In this document: piece after piece, positions 1 to 12,600 of the stretch
How positions within the stretch are numbered: the stretch's first letter is position 1
Layout: every line of letters begins with the position of its first letter
Source of the DNA: Cherax quadricarinatus
Lineage: Eukaryota; Arthropoda; Malacostraca; Decapoda; Parastacidae
Length of the DNA: 64,000 bases
Assembly: GCF_038502225.1 (NCBI RefSeq)
Contig: NC_091369.1
Location: 10,504,105-10,568,104 of the forward strand
Direction of reading: 5' to 3'
The notes under the pieces: generated by a model
Told to the model about the DNA's origin: nothing
What the model saw: the letters and a program-made list of their open reading frames with translations, nothing else
Database searches by the model: none
Translations under genes and position numbers: made by a program

Positions 1-240
1 TCCCTACTGGTTTAGCGCTCCACATAATAACTACACGAGGGTCATTAAAGTTGCATGTAACCTGCTCACCACCAGTCAAGAATACTTTAATACCTCAGAT
101 AGGGATTAAAAAATACTTTTGTCCCTCAGACAGGGATTAAAGCAAACTCAGTATATACACGTTGAGAATCATACACCTCTTGGTGTATATTGCCTGACGA
201 TAATGATTAATTTCAAGTAATATAAATCACACCACTGGTC
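1..240 (-). repeat. Dispersed repeat family A, truncated by the window edge
   Basis: CTACACGAGGGTCATTAAAG, then GTTACATG-like, ATAGGGATTAAA and ACACCTCTTGGTGTATAT blocks. The same order is found at 3655-3850, 10740-10920, 29400-29530, 29870-30020, 38070-38250 and 41820-41950. No coding capacity. The first ~20 bases (TTTAGCGCTCC) look like a SIDE tail remnant. Confidence 0.6.
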
Positions 241-2010
241 ACACTGGCGACTTCAACACTGAAACAAACCCAAACAGCATCATTTTTTTTATAACGAGCT
301 GCTTGCATCTTCCTCTATATTTATTAAAATGCTACAGTAGGGAAACGATAATTAATATTGTGTATAAAGTTGTTTTTATTGTAATGGAAAAAAATAAATA
401 ATTATCGTATGTCAACAAAGATTCAGAGAAAACTTTCTTCAAGGGGAAACTTGCATAATTCATATATAATCTTTGCTCTAAGTTTAGTTTTTGTGCTGTA
501 GCCAGAGTGAAGATGACCCTCCATCCCTCGTTAGGCAAATGGCTCACTGCCTCTTTCATTACTCAAGAGTCATTACTACTTTTTTTGTCTCTATCTTCCT
601 CTCTCGCTTTCTTTCGATCTTGTCATCCTCTATGATCAAATGATTTTCTACATTGACTTTCGTTTCCCTCCGCCCATCTATACATCCCTCCCCTCACTCA
701 TCCATATATCACTCCCTTCACCCATTCACATATCCCTTCCTTCATCCATCCTACCCACTAATCCCTCCATCCATCCTTTCACCCCCCTCACTCCACCCAT
801 CCTCTATCCTTCCCCAAGTACGCATCAAATGAGGAGCATTAGCTGCATCACAGACCATGACTAAAATATTCACGAGCGTGGGCAAGGGAGTTAAGGGAGA
901 TAAGGGAGGGGTAAAGAAGTAAAGGGAGTTAAAGGGATGAGAGGCTTGGACGGTATAGTTCATAATGGAGAAGTGAAATATAGTCACTTCTCTATTTAAT
1001 GTATTTAAAAACCAGTGCTAAACCCGTGAGAGTCATAGTCCACATTAACTAGGGTCACAACCACCCTCGATCCACTTAAGCTAATAGTATAAAACGTTAT
1101 ATGTATATAAATTCGGACAAAAACATCAAAATCATAACTATACACGCTATAGAAGAGTGACTTCCACTATCTTATTAAATATTATATTCTGAGGTAGGTG
1201 TGGAAAATTACATTTATCTGAATGTAACTAATTATGTACATAACAGTAAATGATAACAAAGATAATTATTATTTATCAATGTTACATAGACAAGTAGGAG
1301 TTTGGGACACCTAGGTCGCAAAAAATGTCCCTCTTCGATACCTACCACTGTCATAACCACAAGTTGCTCTGGACCTATTAATTAAATGAATTATACATCA
1401 GGAATTCTGGTAAATATATAAATTTGTGAACTGTATATTAAAAATGATTATATATAAATACAATTACATAACAGAAGGAAAATATATCTTAATATCACTC
1501 ACCAATTTGACTGGATATTAAGTTGTATCATACTCAAAAAAACCTCACTAACTAAATTTATGAAAACACTGGCCAGAATTATACACAAATCTAGAGAGCT
1601 TATCTGAGGTTCCTGGAGCTGTCTTGTCCAGTCGTCTGATATCTCAAGTTATGCAGGAATGCACATCCAACAATTTTGCTTCCTATTTGAGAGGTGTCAA
1701 TCCAAATTTTACCTCTAGAGCACGAAAATTTCTTCCCATTATATTAACGTTGCATCCAATTCAAAACCAAGATGGCGAGTCTCTTTCTGCGCAGGCGCAG
1801 CTTCCAGTTTCCCATTTCGATAACATACTTCTTTTAAAAATACAATATAGGGCATCTATTTACATATAAATTACCGTATTTCCGGAAAATATACAGTATT
1901 TTCCACAGGGTTAGTCAGGGAATGTCTTGAAAGAACTGTGTACACATCTCTGTTCAAATGACCCTCCGAACTGCATCAACCTCAACCTTCTTTCAGAGTG
2001 TAGGCACCAT
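241..2010. other. No gene recognised
   Basis: AT-rich, with a CCAT-rich stretch at 660-800 and no coherent ORF on either strand. Confidence 0.6.
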
Positions 2011-2013
2011 GCT

Positions 2014-2087
2014 TCCCACTTCCAAATTATTATTTTTATAATAAAAAAGAAGCGCTAAGCCACAAGGGCTATACAACTCCCACTTCC
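2014..2087 (-). mobile_element. LINE 3'-tail-only insertion
   Basis: About 54 bp of LINE 3' terminus (GAAGCGCTAAGCCACAAGGG on the plus strand) between 10-bp duplications TCCCACTTCC at 2014-2023 and 2078-2087. Confidence 0.7.
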
Positions 2088-2114
2088 TAAACTGAATGAA
2101 GTACGACTAACTAG

Positions 2115-2291
2115 TTTCCCAGAATTATTATAATCATCGGGAAGCGCTAAACCCATAGGATTATACAGCTCATGTGGGGGGTGGAAGGTACTCAGGCTCA
2201 GTTCAGGAAACCGGAACACAGTTCCACTTCCCTAGATCAAGAGCCCCTCACCAGCGTGAAGGAACCTCCCTTGAGGGGGCTTTCCCAGAAT
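2115..2291 (-). mobile_element. SIDE: short element made of LINE 5' and 3' ends
   Basis: The element spans 2126-2280 between 11-bp duplications TTTCCCAGAAT (2115-2125, 2281-2291). In element orientation it opens with the CTCAAGG..TCCTTG..GGTGA..GGCTCTTG block that matches the LINE 5' terminus. It closes with the CGCTGTATAATCC..TTTAGCGCTTCC..TTATAAT block that matches the LINE 3' terminus. No coding capacity. Confidence 0.85.
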
Positions 2292-2980
2292 GCCTTCATG
2301 TTATTTTGCTCACACTCGAACAGCACGTCAAACTATAAACTCCACTACTTGCCTCCATTCACCCTTATCTGATACGCTCACACAAGCCTGATGCTGGATG
2401 CTGAAGCCTCTGATACTCCAAACATCCTTAACTCCCTCCCTTAAACCCTTCCTGGGATGGCCCCAGCCCCTCCTTCCCCCACCCGATTTGTATACGCTTT
2501 TAGTTACCCGCTCTATCCTTTCTAAGTGCCCACGCCACAACAACAACCCCTCATCAGCCCTTATTATTATACCTTCAGAAACCCCACATTCTTCGAATTT
2601 CTGCGCTCAGAATTCACATCACACATTGCTCTCAAACATGACATCTCCAGGGGTCATGCAGCGCCTTGTGTCTACTGGAGGTGTAAAAGAAGGTGAATGT
2701 ACACTCATTACCTTCACGGAACCACCTTCTATAAGGGACCAGGAGCTGTACAACTCATCTATACAAGACCAGCTGTACAGCAACCCAGCTTCTACGAGGA
2801 TAAAAATACAACATTTAAAATTCAAATATTTTATTTCATACAAAACTGTACAAAGCAGTAGTGAGACCTCTGTTCCTAAGAATAATGAAAATGACGATGA
2901 TGATGATTATGATGATGAGGAAAATGAAGATTAGGGATGACTGAAATTGAAATTGAAACTGACTTGTTGAAATATATATA

Positions 2981-3053
<73 letters not shown>

Positions 3054-3058
3054 ATGTG

Positions 3059-3427
3059 TGCCGAATAAGTAAAACTTGCGATTTTGGCTTAAATAGCACC
3101 GCTCTTCTTGCCGAATAAGACAAGCTAAAATTTGTGTATGAATAATTTAGCAAAAATTATTCTGAACCTAACGAAAAAAATATTTTATTGTGTTTGTTTA
3201 TTATTAAATTATTAAAAACTTATATAAAATATATTTAGTTAGATTAGACTAAATTAAATTGCGCTTGTTACAAGGTTAGGTAAGTTTCCTAGGGTTCTTT
3301 TGGTAAAAAATTATTGATTTTTTACATTAACATAAATGAAAAATTATATCTTTAAATGTATAAGATCATATTTTAGAAAGGACTTAATTTTAAATGAGTT
3401 CTTCCTAACCGACCAGTTTTACCTATT

Positions 3428-3432
<5 letters not shown>
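3059..3432. mobile_element. MITE-like palindromic DNA element in a TA tract
   Basis: Terminal inverted repeats TGCCGAATAAGTAAAACT and AGTTTTACCTATTCGGCA enclose an AT-rich 374-bp body with no ORF. It is bordered by (TA)n or TG-rich DNA on both sides, consistent with a TA target. An end fragment recurs at 58282-58312. Confidence 0.75.

Positions 3433-3513
<81 letters not shown>
3433..3513. repeat. (TA)n microsatellite
   Basis: Pure TA tract. Similar tracts: 2975-3045, 13591-13661, 29575-29667, 41947-42032, 54560-54613 and 58338-58406. Confidence 0.95.
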
Positions 3514-3517
<4 letters not shown>

Positions 3518-3534
3518 CAATCAATCATGTTGAA

Positions 3535-3650
3535 TGAGTGGGAGGGAGTTGGAGGTAATCAGGTTTGATACGAGGAAGTAGAAAGCAGCTCCAATTCCTT
3601 GCATCAAGAGCCCTTAGAAACATTGTTCTGCATACCACCCTCGCGGGGCC
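3535..3650 (-). mobile_element. Degenerate SIDE/LINE 5'-end fragment
   Basis: GGTAATCAGGTTTGATACGA and CATCAAGAGCCC match, with changes, the inner and outer parts of the LINE 5' end. No target-site duplication seen. Confidence 0.5.
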
Positions 3651-3654
3651 ATGA

Positions 3655-3850
3655 AGGTTGGTTAATGGTGTTTAAAGCCTATCGACTACACGAGGGTCAT
3701 TAAGGCTAAACGTAACATATTTGACCACCAGAATCCCAAAAATAGGGATCAAATTTAACTCTCAAGTGTATTTACGTTGAGTTACAATAAATCTCTCAGG
3801 GTATATATATCTTGTGGATAAGATATTAAACACAGCTAATATAAACTGAG
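3655..3850 (-). repeat. Dispersed repeat family A
   Basis: GACTACACGAGGGTCATTAA, AATAGGGATCAAATTTAA and TCTCAGGGTATATATA blocks. Confidence 0.6.
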
Positions 3851-4129
3851 TCATAATAAAAGATAAAAGTCAACGAGAGTTACGTAAGTTTTGGATATTT
3901 CATTTTTATATATTTGCAACTTAATCAAACCCAGCAGTCTAACTTTATATCGTTGAAATTTTCTAAAGGTAAAAATAGCCTAATTTACAAAACCAAGCTT
4001 AAAATTTCATAGAATTCAGCTTTTTTTATTTCTCTCGACGAAACCTGATTTTCAGGTGATCAAGGTTGTATAGGACAGTATAATAATAATAATAGTATTA
4101 CTATTATTATCATATGCATATATATTTCA

Positions 4130-4300
4130 ACTCTTATTATTGCATTCATAGGAAAAGCGCTAAAGCCACAGGGACCATATAGCACCTGTAGAGGAATGGG
4201 ATGGCAATCAAGATGGATCCAAGGACAGGGAAGAAAGGTTAAATTTCTTGGATCAAGAGCCTCTCACAGACGTCAAAGAACCTCTCTTGAGGGTTGTCTA
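4130..4300 (-). mobile_element. Degenerate SIDE copy
   Basis: TTATTATTGCATTCATAGG..AAAGCGCTAAAGCCACAGGG at one end and GGATCAAGAGCC..CTTGAGGG at the other. Both diagnostic blocks are diverged; no clear duplication. Confidence 0.55.
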
Positions 4301-4437
4301 CTCTAAGAAACCTACATAATTTTTACCTTTTTTTTTAAGGTATTTCTGCTTTACCTATAATTCAACAAATCTACATAAATAAATCTGCTCATTTTCTATA
4401 TAATTATGTCGTGAAGATTGAGGTATGGTTACCATGA

Positions 4438-4530
4438 TTTTTAACAATGGCTGCCATGATTTTTAACAATGGCTGCCATGATTTTTAACAATGGCTGCCA
4501 TGATTTTTAACAATTGCTGCCATGATTTAC
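4438..4530. repeat. 22-bp tandem repeat
   Basis: Four to five units of TGCCATGATTTTTAACAATG + GC, followed at 4626-4659 by (AC)n. Confidence 0.85.
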
Positions 4531-4618
4531 GATACAGTCCTCCATTTTTTTTAATTGTGACTTGAAGAGTCATTTTGTGTATGTATTCAACACCAAAATT
4601 ATTTGATACAGACATGAG

Positions 4619-4658
<40 letters not shown>

Positions 4659-5055
4659 TTCTGATACATGCACACCAATGAACGTATATAACATCTTTCT
4701 ATAATACAATGTAATATAATTTATATGACACTTTTTTATCATATGCAATATATAATGAATGTATTTGACACCTTGCTATAAAACTAACATGATAATTGGT
4801 ACACGTCACCATATAGTTAAGACAGTACAAATAACTTTCCTCAGAGAAGAACACGGTCACAATTCCGTAGCTGGAACAAGATAGAAACCTCGTAACGACA
4901 TTTCACTCTGATCTGGACCATCATTAAGACACAGCTGAGACGAGAAAAGTGCATTAGACAAATAACCTACACTTAGGAGAGAGGGGGGGCGGGGACGAAG
5001 CCTCGTCCAAGTCGGGGCAAGGCTTGGTCCCGACTTGGTCAATTTCGAAGTTACG

Positions 5056-5100
5056 CTGTCATTGGTCCAAGTAGGACCGAAACGTCGTCATAAGTTTCCC
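5056..5100 (+). ncRNA. Hammerhead-ribozyme-like core, degenerate
   Basis: GGTCC..GGACC stem followed by CGAAACGTCGTC, the GAAA + 2-bp stem III + triloop + GUC layout of minimal Penelope hammerheads. The CUGANGA box is degenerate (CTGTCAT), so activity is unlikely. Confidence 0.35.
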
Positions 5101-5355
5101 TCTCCTAATTGTGAGTCATTTGTGTATTGTTCCAGTTAAGGTGTTATGAGACTTTTATTTTTTATAGTACAGTAGAGAAGGCCTTAAGATAATACGGTAA
5201 GGGACGGAAAAGGCGAGTTGCAACTGTAGTAGTAGTTGTGGCAGTGGTAGTAATAGTAGTAGTGCAAAAAAAAGGAGGAGCACAGGAGATATACTGGCCC
5301 ATGCAGGGCAGGAACTAGTGTTAGAGTAATGAGAGTGACTTAAATCTGAAAACAG

Positions 5356-5556
5356 TTTAGAGTCTAGAGATGTATCGGATGTAAAAATTTAGGTATCCGC
5401 GGATGCGGATGTGTATGAGGATGTCTTACTTATTTTGCGGATGCAGATGCATATGCGGATATCTGTTTACAGTAAAATGCGAATGCAGATGCAGATGTAA
5501 GAAACTGTGCGGATGTTCTGCGGATGCGGATATCCGATACATCTCTAATTTAGACT
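5356..5556. mobile_element. hAT-like MITE
   Basis: The element at 5364-5548 has inverted ends AGAGATGTATCGGAT and ATCCGATACATCTCT around a body of GCGGATGCGGAT repeats. Flanks TTTAGAGT and TTTAGACT (7 of 8 matching) fit an 8-bp hAT duplication. No transposase. Confidence 0.65.
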
Positions 5557-6119
5557 GAATTATCCGAACACTAACAGATATCACCAAGGCGGCAGAGAAG
5601 AACTGCAGTTCGTCAGCTATCCCTATCTACGAAATAAAGCAAGAAAGAAGACAGGGTAGGGAAAGAAAATGCAGAAGACAGGTCAAGATGAAAGAAGAGG
5701 AGGCAGATGTCAGGTTAAGTCACGAGTGTTCCGAAGATTAGAGTATATGATGATGCATGGAGAAAGGCAGGTACCTAGAGAAGCAAAAGTCAGCTCTCAT
5801 ATTACTCCTGACCCGCTAGATCTCCTGCAGTGTTCCTCTGTTATTTTGCTCTTTTATACTACTACCACCACCACTATTACTAATACAAATCCTTTCACTA
5901 TTACCACACCTTATACTTATTCTTCTAATATTACTACTACTGCCGCTATTACCTCATTAATGCCACTACCTTCAATACAATTACTACTACTACTAGCACC
6001 ACCACCACCAATTCTACGTCCACTACCATTATTATTACCACCACAACTTCTACTATCACTCATTTCTTTCCCCTCCCAGTATTATTTGCTGACCTTCTCT
6101 ACATTTCTCACTCCAGGTG

Positions 6120-6185
6120 TGACTTGACAATTCTCCAGGATGGACCAAAACGTTGTCACACGGTGACTGCTGAGTGTGAGTTTTT
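6120..6185 (+). mobile_element. Penelope-tail-like fragment
   Basis: GATGGACCAAAACGTTGTCA resembles the stem/GAAACGTTGTC block; eroded. Confidence 0.35.
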
Positions 6186-6294
6186 GGTAAATTCCCTTAC
6201 AAACTTCACGCTCTTCTAACCCATCTGGTCTAACTTGCTCTAGAAAAATATCGGGAATTTTTCAACAGGGAGGACCAGTCAGAGAGCATCACAG

Positions 6295-6415
6295 GTCGGA
6301 ATTAACCAACCCGCAGGGGTTATATAGAGCTTGTGGGAATGGGAGATAATCAGGTTTGATCCGAGGAAGGGAAGGGCAGCTGTAACTCCTCGGATCAAGA
6401 ACCCTGAAGTGCCCA
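6295..6415 (-). mobile_element. SIDE copy of the subfamily closest to the LINE 5' end
   Basis: Contains AACCCGCAGGGGTTATATAG (3' block) and GATAATCAGGTTTGATCCGA..CCTCGGATCAAGA, which resembles the LINE 5' UTR (GGTAATTAGGTTCGGTCTGA..CCTCAGACCAAGA) more than other SIDE copies do. It suggests SIDEs arose with different internal deletion points. Confidence 0.6.
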
Positions 6416-6451
6416 GAGACTTGCTGGAGGATAATATTGCACGTGAAACAA

Positions 6452-7452
6452 AGCAGTAACACATGGAACACTGGTCAAGAGGATACATAGACGGAACAGT
6501 AACACATGGAACACTGGTCCAGATGATATATACACGCAGCAGTAACACATGGAACACTGGTCCAGAGGATACATACACGCAGCAGTAACACATGGAACAC
6601 TGGTCCAGAAGATACATACACGCAACAGTAACACATGGAACACTGGTCAAGAGGATACATAGACGGAACAGTAACACATGGAACACTGGTCCAGAGGATA
6701 CATACACGCAGCAGTAACACATGGAACACTGGTCCAGAGGATATATACACGCAACAGTAACATGGAACACTGATCCGGAGGATGCATATACGCAACAGTA
6801 ACACATGGAACACTGGTCCAGAGGATACATACACGCAACAGTAACACATGGAACACTGGTCCAGAGGATACATACACGCAACAGTAACACATGGAACACT
6901 GGTCCAGAGGATACATATACGCAGCAGTAACACATGGAACACTGGTCCAGGAGATACATACACACAGCAGTAACACATGGAACACTGGTCCAGAGGATAC
7001 ACACACGCAACAGTAACACATGGAACACTGGTCCAGAGGATACATAGACGGAACAGTAACATATGGAACACTGGTCCAGAGGATACATACACGCACACAT
7101 GCACGCACAGATCCGGAGGATATGGACATACACGCAACAGTAACACATGGAACACTGGTCCAGTACATACACGCAACAGTAACACATGGAACACTGGTCC
7201 AGAGGATACATACACGGAACACTGGTCCAGGAGATACATACACACAGCAGTAACACATGGAACACTGGTCCAGAGGATACACACACGCAACAGTAACACA
7301 TGGAACACTGGTCCAGAGGATACATACACGCAACAGTAACACATGGAACACTGGCCCAGAGGATACATACATACAACAGTAACACATGGAACACTGGTCC
7401 AGAGGATACATACATGCAACAATAACATGAAACACTGGTCCAGAGGATACAT
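6452..7452. repeat. 43-bp minisatellite, ~1 kb
   Basis: About 23 units built on CAGTAACACATGGAACACTG, with variant endings. Lies beyond the 3' end of the SPH gene. Internal deletions give 40-50-bp variants. Confidence 0.95.
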
Positions 7453-8495
7453 AGTACCACTAGGCCCTCTTAATGAAGACACATACACTGCAGCAAGTCG
7501 TTAAGAGGATACACATCAGTAAGTCGCTGAAATGATACATACACAGCAGTATCTCAAGCACAGGATACACACCTGAGAACCCACACCTGACACCTCAGAT
7601 TCGGCAATCCTCTGAGAGACCTGGAAGACATACATACACGCGCCTGCGCACCTAAAGTCATGGCTTAAGTCAGATCCACTTAGGTCACAGCACTGTCCAT
7701 TGTGAGTCATATAAGAGGGGAAGTTCCGGTTCCTCGGATCTAGAGTCCTACACCGGCATCAAGGAATTTCCCTAGAGAGGAGGCAGGACTCTCCTCTCTC
7801 CCATTTGATTGTTAATGACCTCTTCTGCAGTCAAGTACCACAGTCCAATTATTCTCTCTCTCTCTCTCTGTCTATTTCTGTCTGTCTCTCTCTGTATTAA
7901 AGGCATTGCTATCTTGTTTCGTTTCATGAGATAATGGGCGAGATGTATCCAGAGAGTTTAGTGATTGACCGTGGATAAAGGGTGTGGGTGGCTGTGTAGG
8001 TGAGTGATGCACTGCTTGGTGTAGCTTGTATCCTTGTGGATATTTCTTCGTATGTGTTTTTCATCTCTTGCTTGTTGTCTTCTGCTGACCCTTGTAATGA
8101 CCTTTCTTACACCCCTTTCCCCGATACTCTTTCTTGCCACTGCATTCCTTTTGATCCTCTCTCCCTCCCCCGCCTCGGTAAATTTGAACTCTTTGCAGGA
8201 TGGTGCTGAACCCCTCATGAATTCAGATGACCTGTTATGCCTCTTGTTCAGATTGATCTTCCCACATGTTCTCTCCTGACCCCTGGCCCATGACATCCAT
8301 TATTGCCTCATACACTTAGATAACACATGATGGTCCTTAATCTAAGCAGCAGTAAACAGTTCCTCTCAGCAGATAGTCTCAGTGTGGACTGGCACGTCCC
8401 ATGTACTCCCATATACCGATCCTCTTTGGCTGATAGTATATACCAACAGTCCTCTCGAATCCCACCAAATAATCTCTGTTGACCTCTCGTGACGT
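7453..8495 (-). other. 3' flank and probable 3' UTR of the SPH gene
   Basis: No ORF. A (TC)n tract is at 7852-7890. A segment at 8325-8445 resembles 59035-59150, see findings. Confidence 0.4.
7715..7790 (-). mobile_element. SIDE 5'-end fragment
   Basis: GGTTCCTCGGATCTAGAGTC..GGCATCAAGGAATTTCCC matches the 5' block only. Confidence 0.45.
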
Positions 8496-8666
8496 CTACG
8501 GGTGATGGTGGACACCAATAGTCTCCTTGATCCAGTCCTCGAAGGCGTCGACGCGGGTGTACACACCAGGGATGTTCCTCCTCCCGCAGCCGATACCGAA
8601 GCTTACCACCCCGACCTGGTACCAGTGCTTGTCCTTCTCACACACCAGAGGGCCACCACCGTCACC
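8496..8666 (-). CDS. SPH exon 7: terminal exon with Ser-to-Gly active site
   Basis: The acceptor is CTCCCTGCCCCAG|GGTGAC. Fifty-six codons plus TAG. It begins [10 protein letters not shown], where active proteases have GDSGGP. It then has [23 protein letters not shown] and DWI, and ends in a short HHHP tail. The 3' UTR continues below 8496; no AATAAA was seen in the first 200 nt, so the polyadenylation site is unknown. Confidence 0.93.
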   Translation of the reverse strand, partial: GDGGGPLVCEKDKHWYQVGVVSFGIGCGRRNIPGVYTRVDAFEDWIKETIGVHHHP

Positions 8667-9600
8667 CTGGGGCAGGGAGAACACAGACTCATAATTAAAC
8701 TCTGCATTATTGTTACATTCATGGGATAAAAAATGATACCTAATATAAAAAGAATTTTATTAACACAACGATGTGAATGGTTGTAGGAGCGCATGGCTCC
8801 TAACTCTATACATATGCTATACCTACACATATGCTATATTTACACATATGCTATACTTACACATATGCTTAATATGTGGCCACACCTCCTACACCAGACT
8901 GTGGAAATCATCACCACCAGTGTTATTAGGTACCAGTGTGACTTCATCACCACCAGTGTTATTAGGTACCAGTGTGACTTCATCACCACCAGTGTTATTA
9001 GGTACCAGTGTGACTTCATCACCACCAGTGTTATTAGGTACCAGTGTGACTTCATCACCACCAGTGTTATTAGGTACCAGTGTGACTTCATCACCACCAG
9101 TGTTATTAGGTACCAGTGTGACTTCATCACCACCAGTGTTATTAGGTACCAGTGTGACTTCATCACCACCAGTGTTATTAGGTACCAGTGTGACTTCATC
9201 ACCACCAGTGTTATTAGGTACCAGTGTGACTTCATCACCACCAGTGTTATTAGGTACCAGTGTGACTTCATCACCACCAGTGTTATTAGGTACCAGTGTG
9301 ACTTCATCACCACCAGTGTTATTAGGTGCCGGTGTGACTTCATCACCACCAGTGTTATTAGGTACCAGTGTGACTTCATCACCACCAGTGTTATTAGGTA
9401 CCAGTGTGACTTCAGAAGATGTAAACAGCTGGTTTTCTTTACATATGGAAAGCTAGCAACAGAATGGCTGATAGATTATTCTAATATAACAACAACTTAA
9501 TTTTAAAATTATTCAGGGATCGAGTCCCCTGGATAAGAACACCTGTAGTAGGTGTATGAATGTTTATGTAATCCTGTTTCAAACATAATGCACAAAAAAG

Positions 9601-9637
<37 letters not shown>

Positions 9638-12600
9638 ATGCAATATACAGGGACCAATAAACCTCCTCAGGTCTCCAGACCAACTCTGCTCAGTCAACAT
9701 CTCTCACTTCTCTCACCTCATCTCTTTTTTTCCTCCTTCCATCATGCCTTCCATTCGTCCACCTTCTTCCTCTGAGCCTAGACATCTTCCTCTGAGCCTA
9801 GACATCTTCCCCTTATCCTAGACATCTTCCTCTCAGCCTAGACATCATCCTCTCAGCCTAGACATCTTCATCTCAGCCTAAACATCATCCTCTCACCCTA
9901 GATATCAGCCTCTCAGCCTAGATATCAGCCTCTCAGCCTAGAAATCATCCTCTCAGCCTAGACATCATCCTCTCAGCCTAGATATCAGCCTCTCAGCCTA
10001 GACATCATCCTCTCAGCCTAGACATCATCCTCTCAGCTTAGACATTCTCTCAGCCTAAACATCTTCATCTCGGCCTAGACATCTTCATCTCAGCCTAGAC
10101 ACCATTCTCTCAGTCTACACATCATCATCTCAGCCTAGACATCATCCTCTCAGCCTAGACATCGCCTGTGTTGTGAGTACCTCCAGGTACTTACATCACA
10201 GGCATCACGACCCTCCAGGTACTTACATCACAACTCTCCAGGTACTTACATCACAACCCTCCAGGTACTTACATCACGACCCTCCAGGTACTTACATCAC
10301 AGGCATCACGACCCTCCGCTCCAGCACATAGGGCGGTGCTAGGGAGAGTGTAGCCTGGACCAAACTGATCTCTGAGTGCAGTCTGGCAGGTTGGGTTACT
10401 CCAGATTGGCACATTGATCTCCTTCAACACTACACTGTGGTCCGCAGCTGAGGAAGATAACAATCCAGTTATCTGATTGTCAAAAATAAAACTCCAGCAT
10501 CTGATTGTCAAAGATAATATTACAGTATCTGATTGTCAAAGATAATACTACAGTATCTGATTGTGCAAGATAATGCTACAGTATCTGATTGTCAAAGATA
10601 ATACTCAGTATGTGATTGTCAAAGATAATACTATAGTATCTGATTGTCAAAGATGATACTACCATTAATTTCTGAAGGTCGCTTCAAAGATTGTTGTATT
10701 AATATCTTATAGTCTGATAAACCAGTCTGATATATGCATAAAATATACACCGAAAGGTGTATATCTCAGTGAATACATACCAACAAGTTTATACCCAACA
10801 AGAAGTGTATATCTCTCAGTGTATGTACACTGATAGTATACATTAATCCCAACTTTAAGTATTCCTGACTGACGGTGAACATGCAACCTTAATGACCCTC
10901 GTGTAGTGGACTAAACCCAGTTAACCAACCTTAATGGCCCTCGTGTAATAGACTAAACCCAGTTAACCAACCTTAATGACCCTCGTGTAATAGACTAAAC
11001 CCAGTTAACCAACCTTAATGACCCTCGTGTAATAGACTAAACCCAGTTAACCAACCTTAATGACCCTCGTGTAATAGACTAAACCCAGTTAACCAACCTT
11101 AATGACCCTCGTGTAATAGACTAAACCCAGTTAACCAACCTTAATGACCCTCGTGTAATAGACTAAACCCAGTTAACCAACCTTAATGACCCTCGTGTAG
11201 TAGACTAAACCCAGTTAACCAACTTTAATGACCCTCGTGTAATAGACTAAATCCAGTTAACCAACCTTAATGACCTTCGTGTAGTAGATTTTTAGCTCAC
11301 ATTAAACAAGTTTAATGACCCTCGTGTAGTATAGTGACTTTAAACCTATTAACCAACCTTACTGACCCTTATGTAGTGAATTTGTTTAAAACTCAATTAA
11401 CCAACCTTAAATTATGGGGTCTTGGGTTTTTAGTTATCATTTGTTTAGCTAACCGGCTGGTTGACCGGTTGCTTAGTCATGATTATGTTTATTGCTTTGA
11501 GGTAATTATGTGTGTGGCTGGTTCGGTTAAAGTTAGGTTACCTAGTTTGTGTAGTCAAAATAACCAGACTGTGTTAGGGCTAGTTAGTCAATTTATGTTG
11601 TTTTAGGGAGAGGGGGAGAGAGGGAGAGGGGGAGAGAGGGAGAGGGAGAGGGAGAGGGAGGGAGAGAGAGAGAGAGAGAGAGACTGGTAAACACTCGAGA
11701 GTATCAGACGAGGATTCACAGAAACGAGCAATAAAACTCTCATTAAATGAGATATAAACAACATTAGCAAATGTATTTGTCAAGTGTGTTTGTAAAGTGT
11801 TTGTGTGTGTGTACTCACCTATTTGTGGTTGCAGGGGTCGAGTCACAGCTCTTGGCCCCGTATCTTCGCTGGTCGCTACAAGACCCACTCTCTCCTTTAT
11901 GATACCTCTTCTTAAAGCTATGTATGGATCCCGCCTCCACTACATCACTCTCCAGATTATTCCACTTCCTGACAACTCTATTATTAAAGTAATACTTCCT
12001 AAAATCCCTGTGATTCATCTGAATTTTCAACTTCCAGTTGTGACTGTTGCTGTGTCCCATCTCTGCAACATTCTGTCTCTATCCAGCTTGTCAATTCCTC
12101 TCATTTTTTTGTATGTTATCGTGTCTTCCCTGTCCTTCCTGTCCTCCAGCGTCGTCAGGTTATTTCTGTATTAATATTAGTGCCACGAAGTGCTTCTTGC
12201 TTATTTACAATATTATATATAGACACTACATTTGCAGCTTTCCAATTATAAGATATTTGTCCTGTATCTTATGACATGTTATATATAGTCACGTTAAGCT
12301 AACTCCGTTCTAGCGGCCCTTGATCCAATACCCAGGGGGATATATTATCAGGTCCCGTAGCTTTTGTGGTGTCCAGTTGTCTCAGCTGCTTCATGACTTC
12401 CTCCTTCAATGTTTAAATGTTGTTTATCCAGTTTCATGTGATCTGTTCCATACTTTATGTCGACGGGTACTGTTCCTGTCTCCTCAGTGACAACTCCTTT
12501 GAAATTTGAAAGAAAATGGTTATAATCATAACCTCAAGTTGTAAAGGGGTGGAGGGGTAAGCCAGCTGAAGGTCTCGATCAGATGATAAAAAGTTCCGGC

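Noticed and set aside
6279..7488. ORFs of 262-393 aa rich in Cys, Val and Leu on the minus strand
   Set aside because: They translate the 43-bp minisatellite in different frames; no start context or non-repeat domain.
8773..9500. 181-235-aa ORFs on both strands
   Set aside because: They follow the 36-bp intron 6 array, divisible by three.
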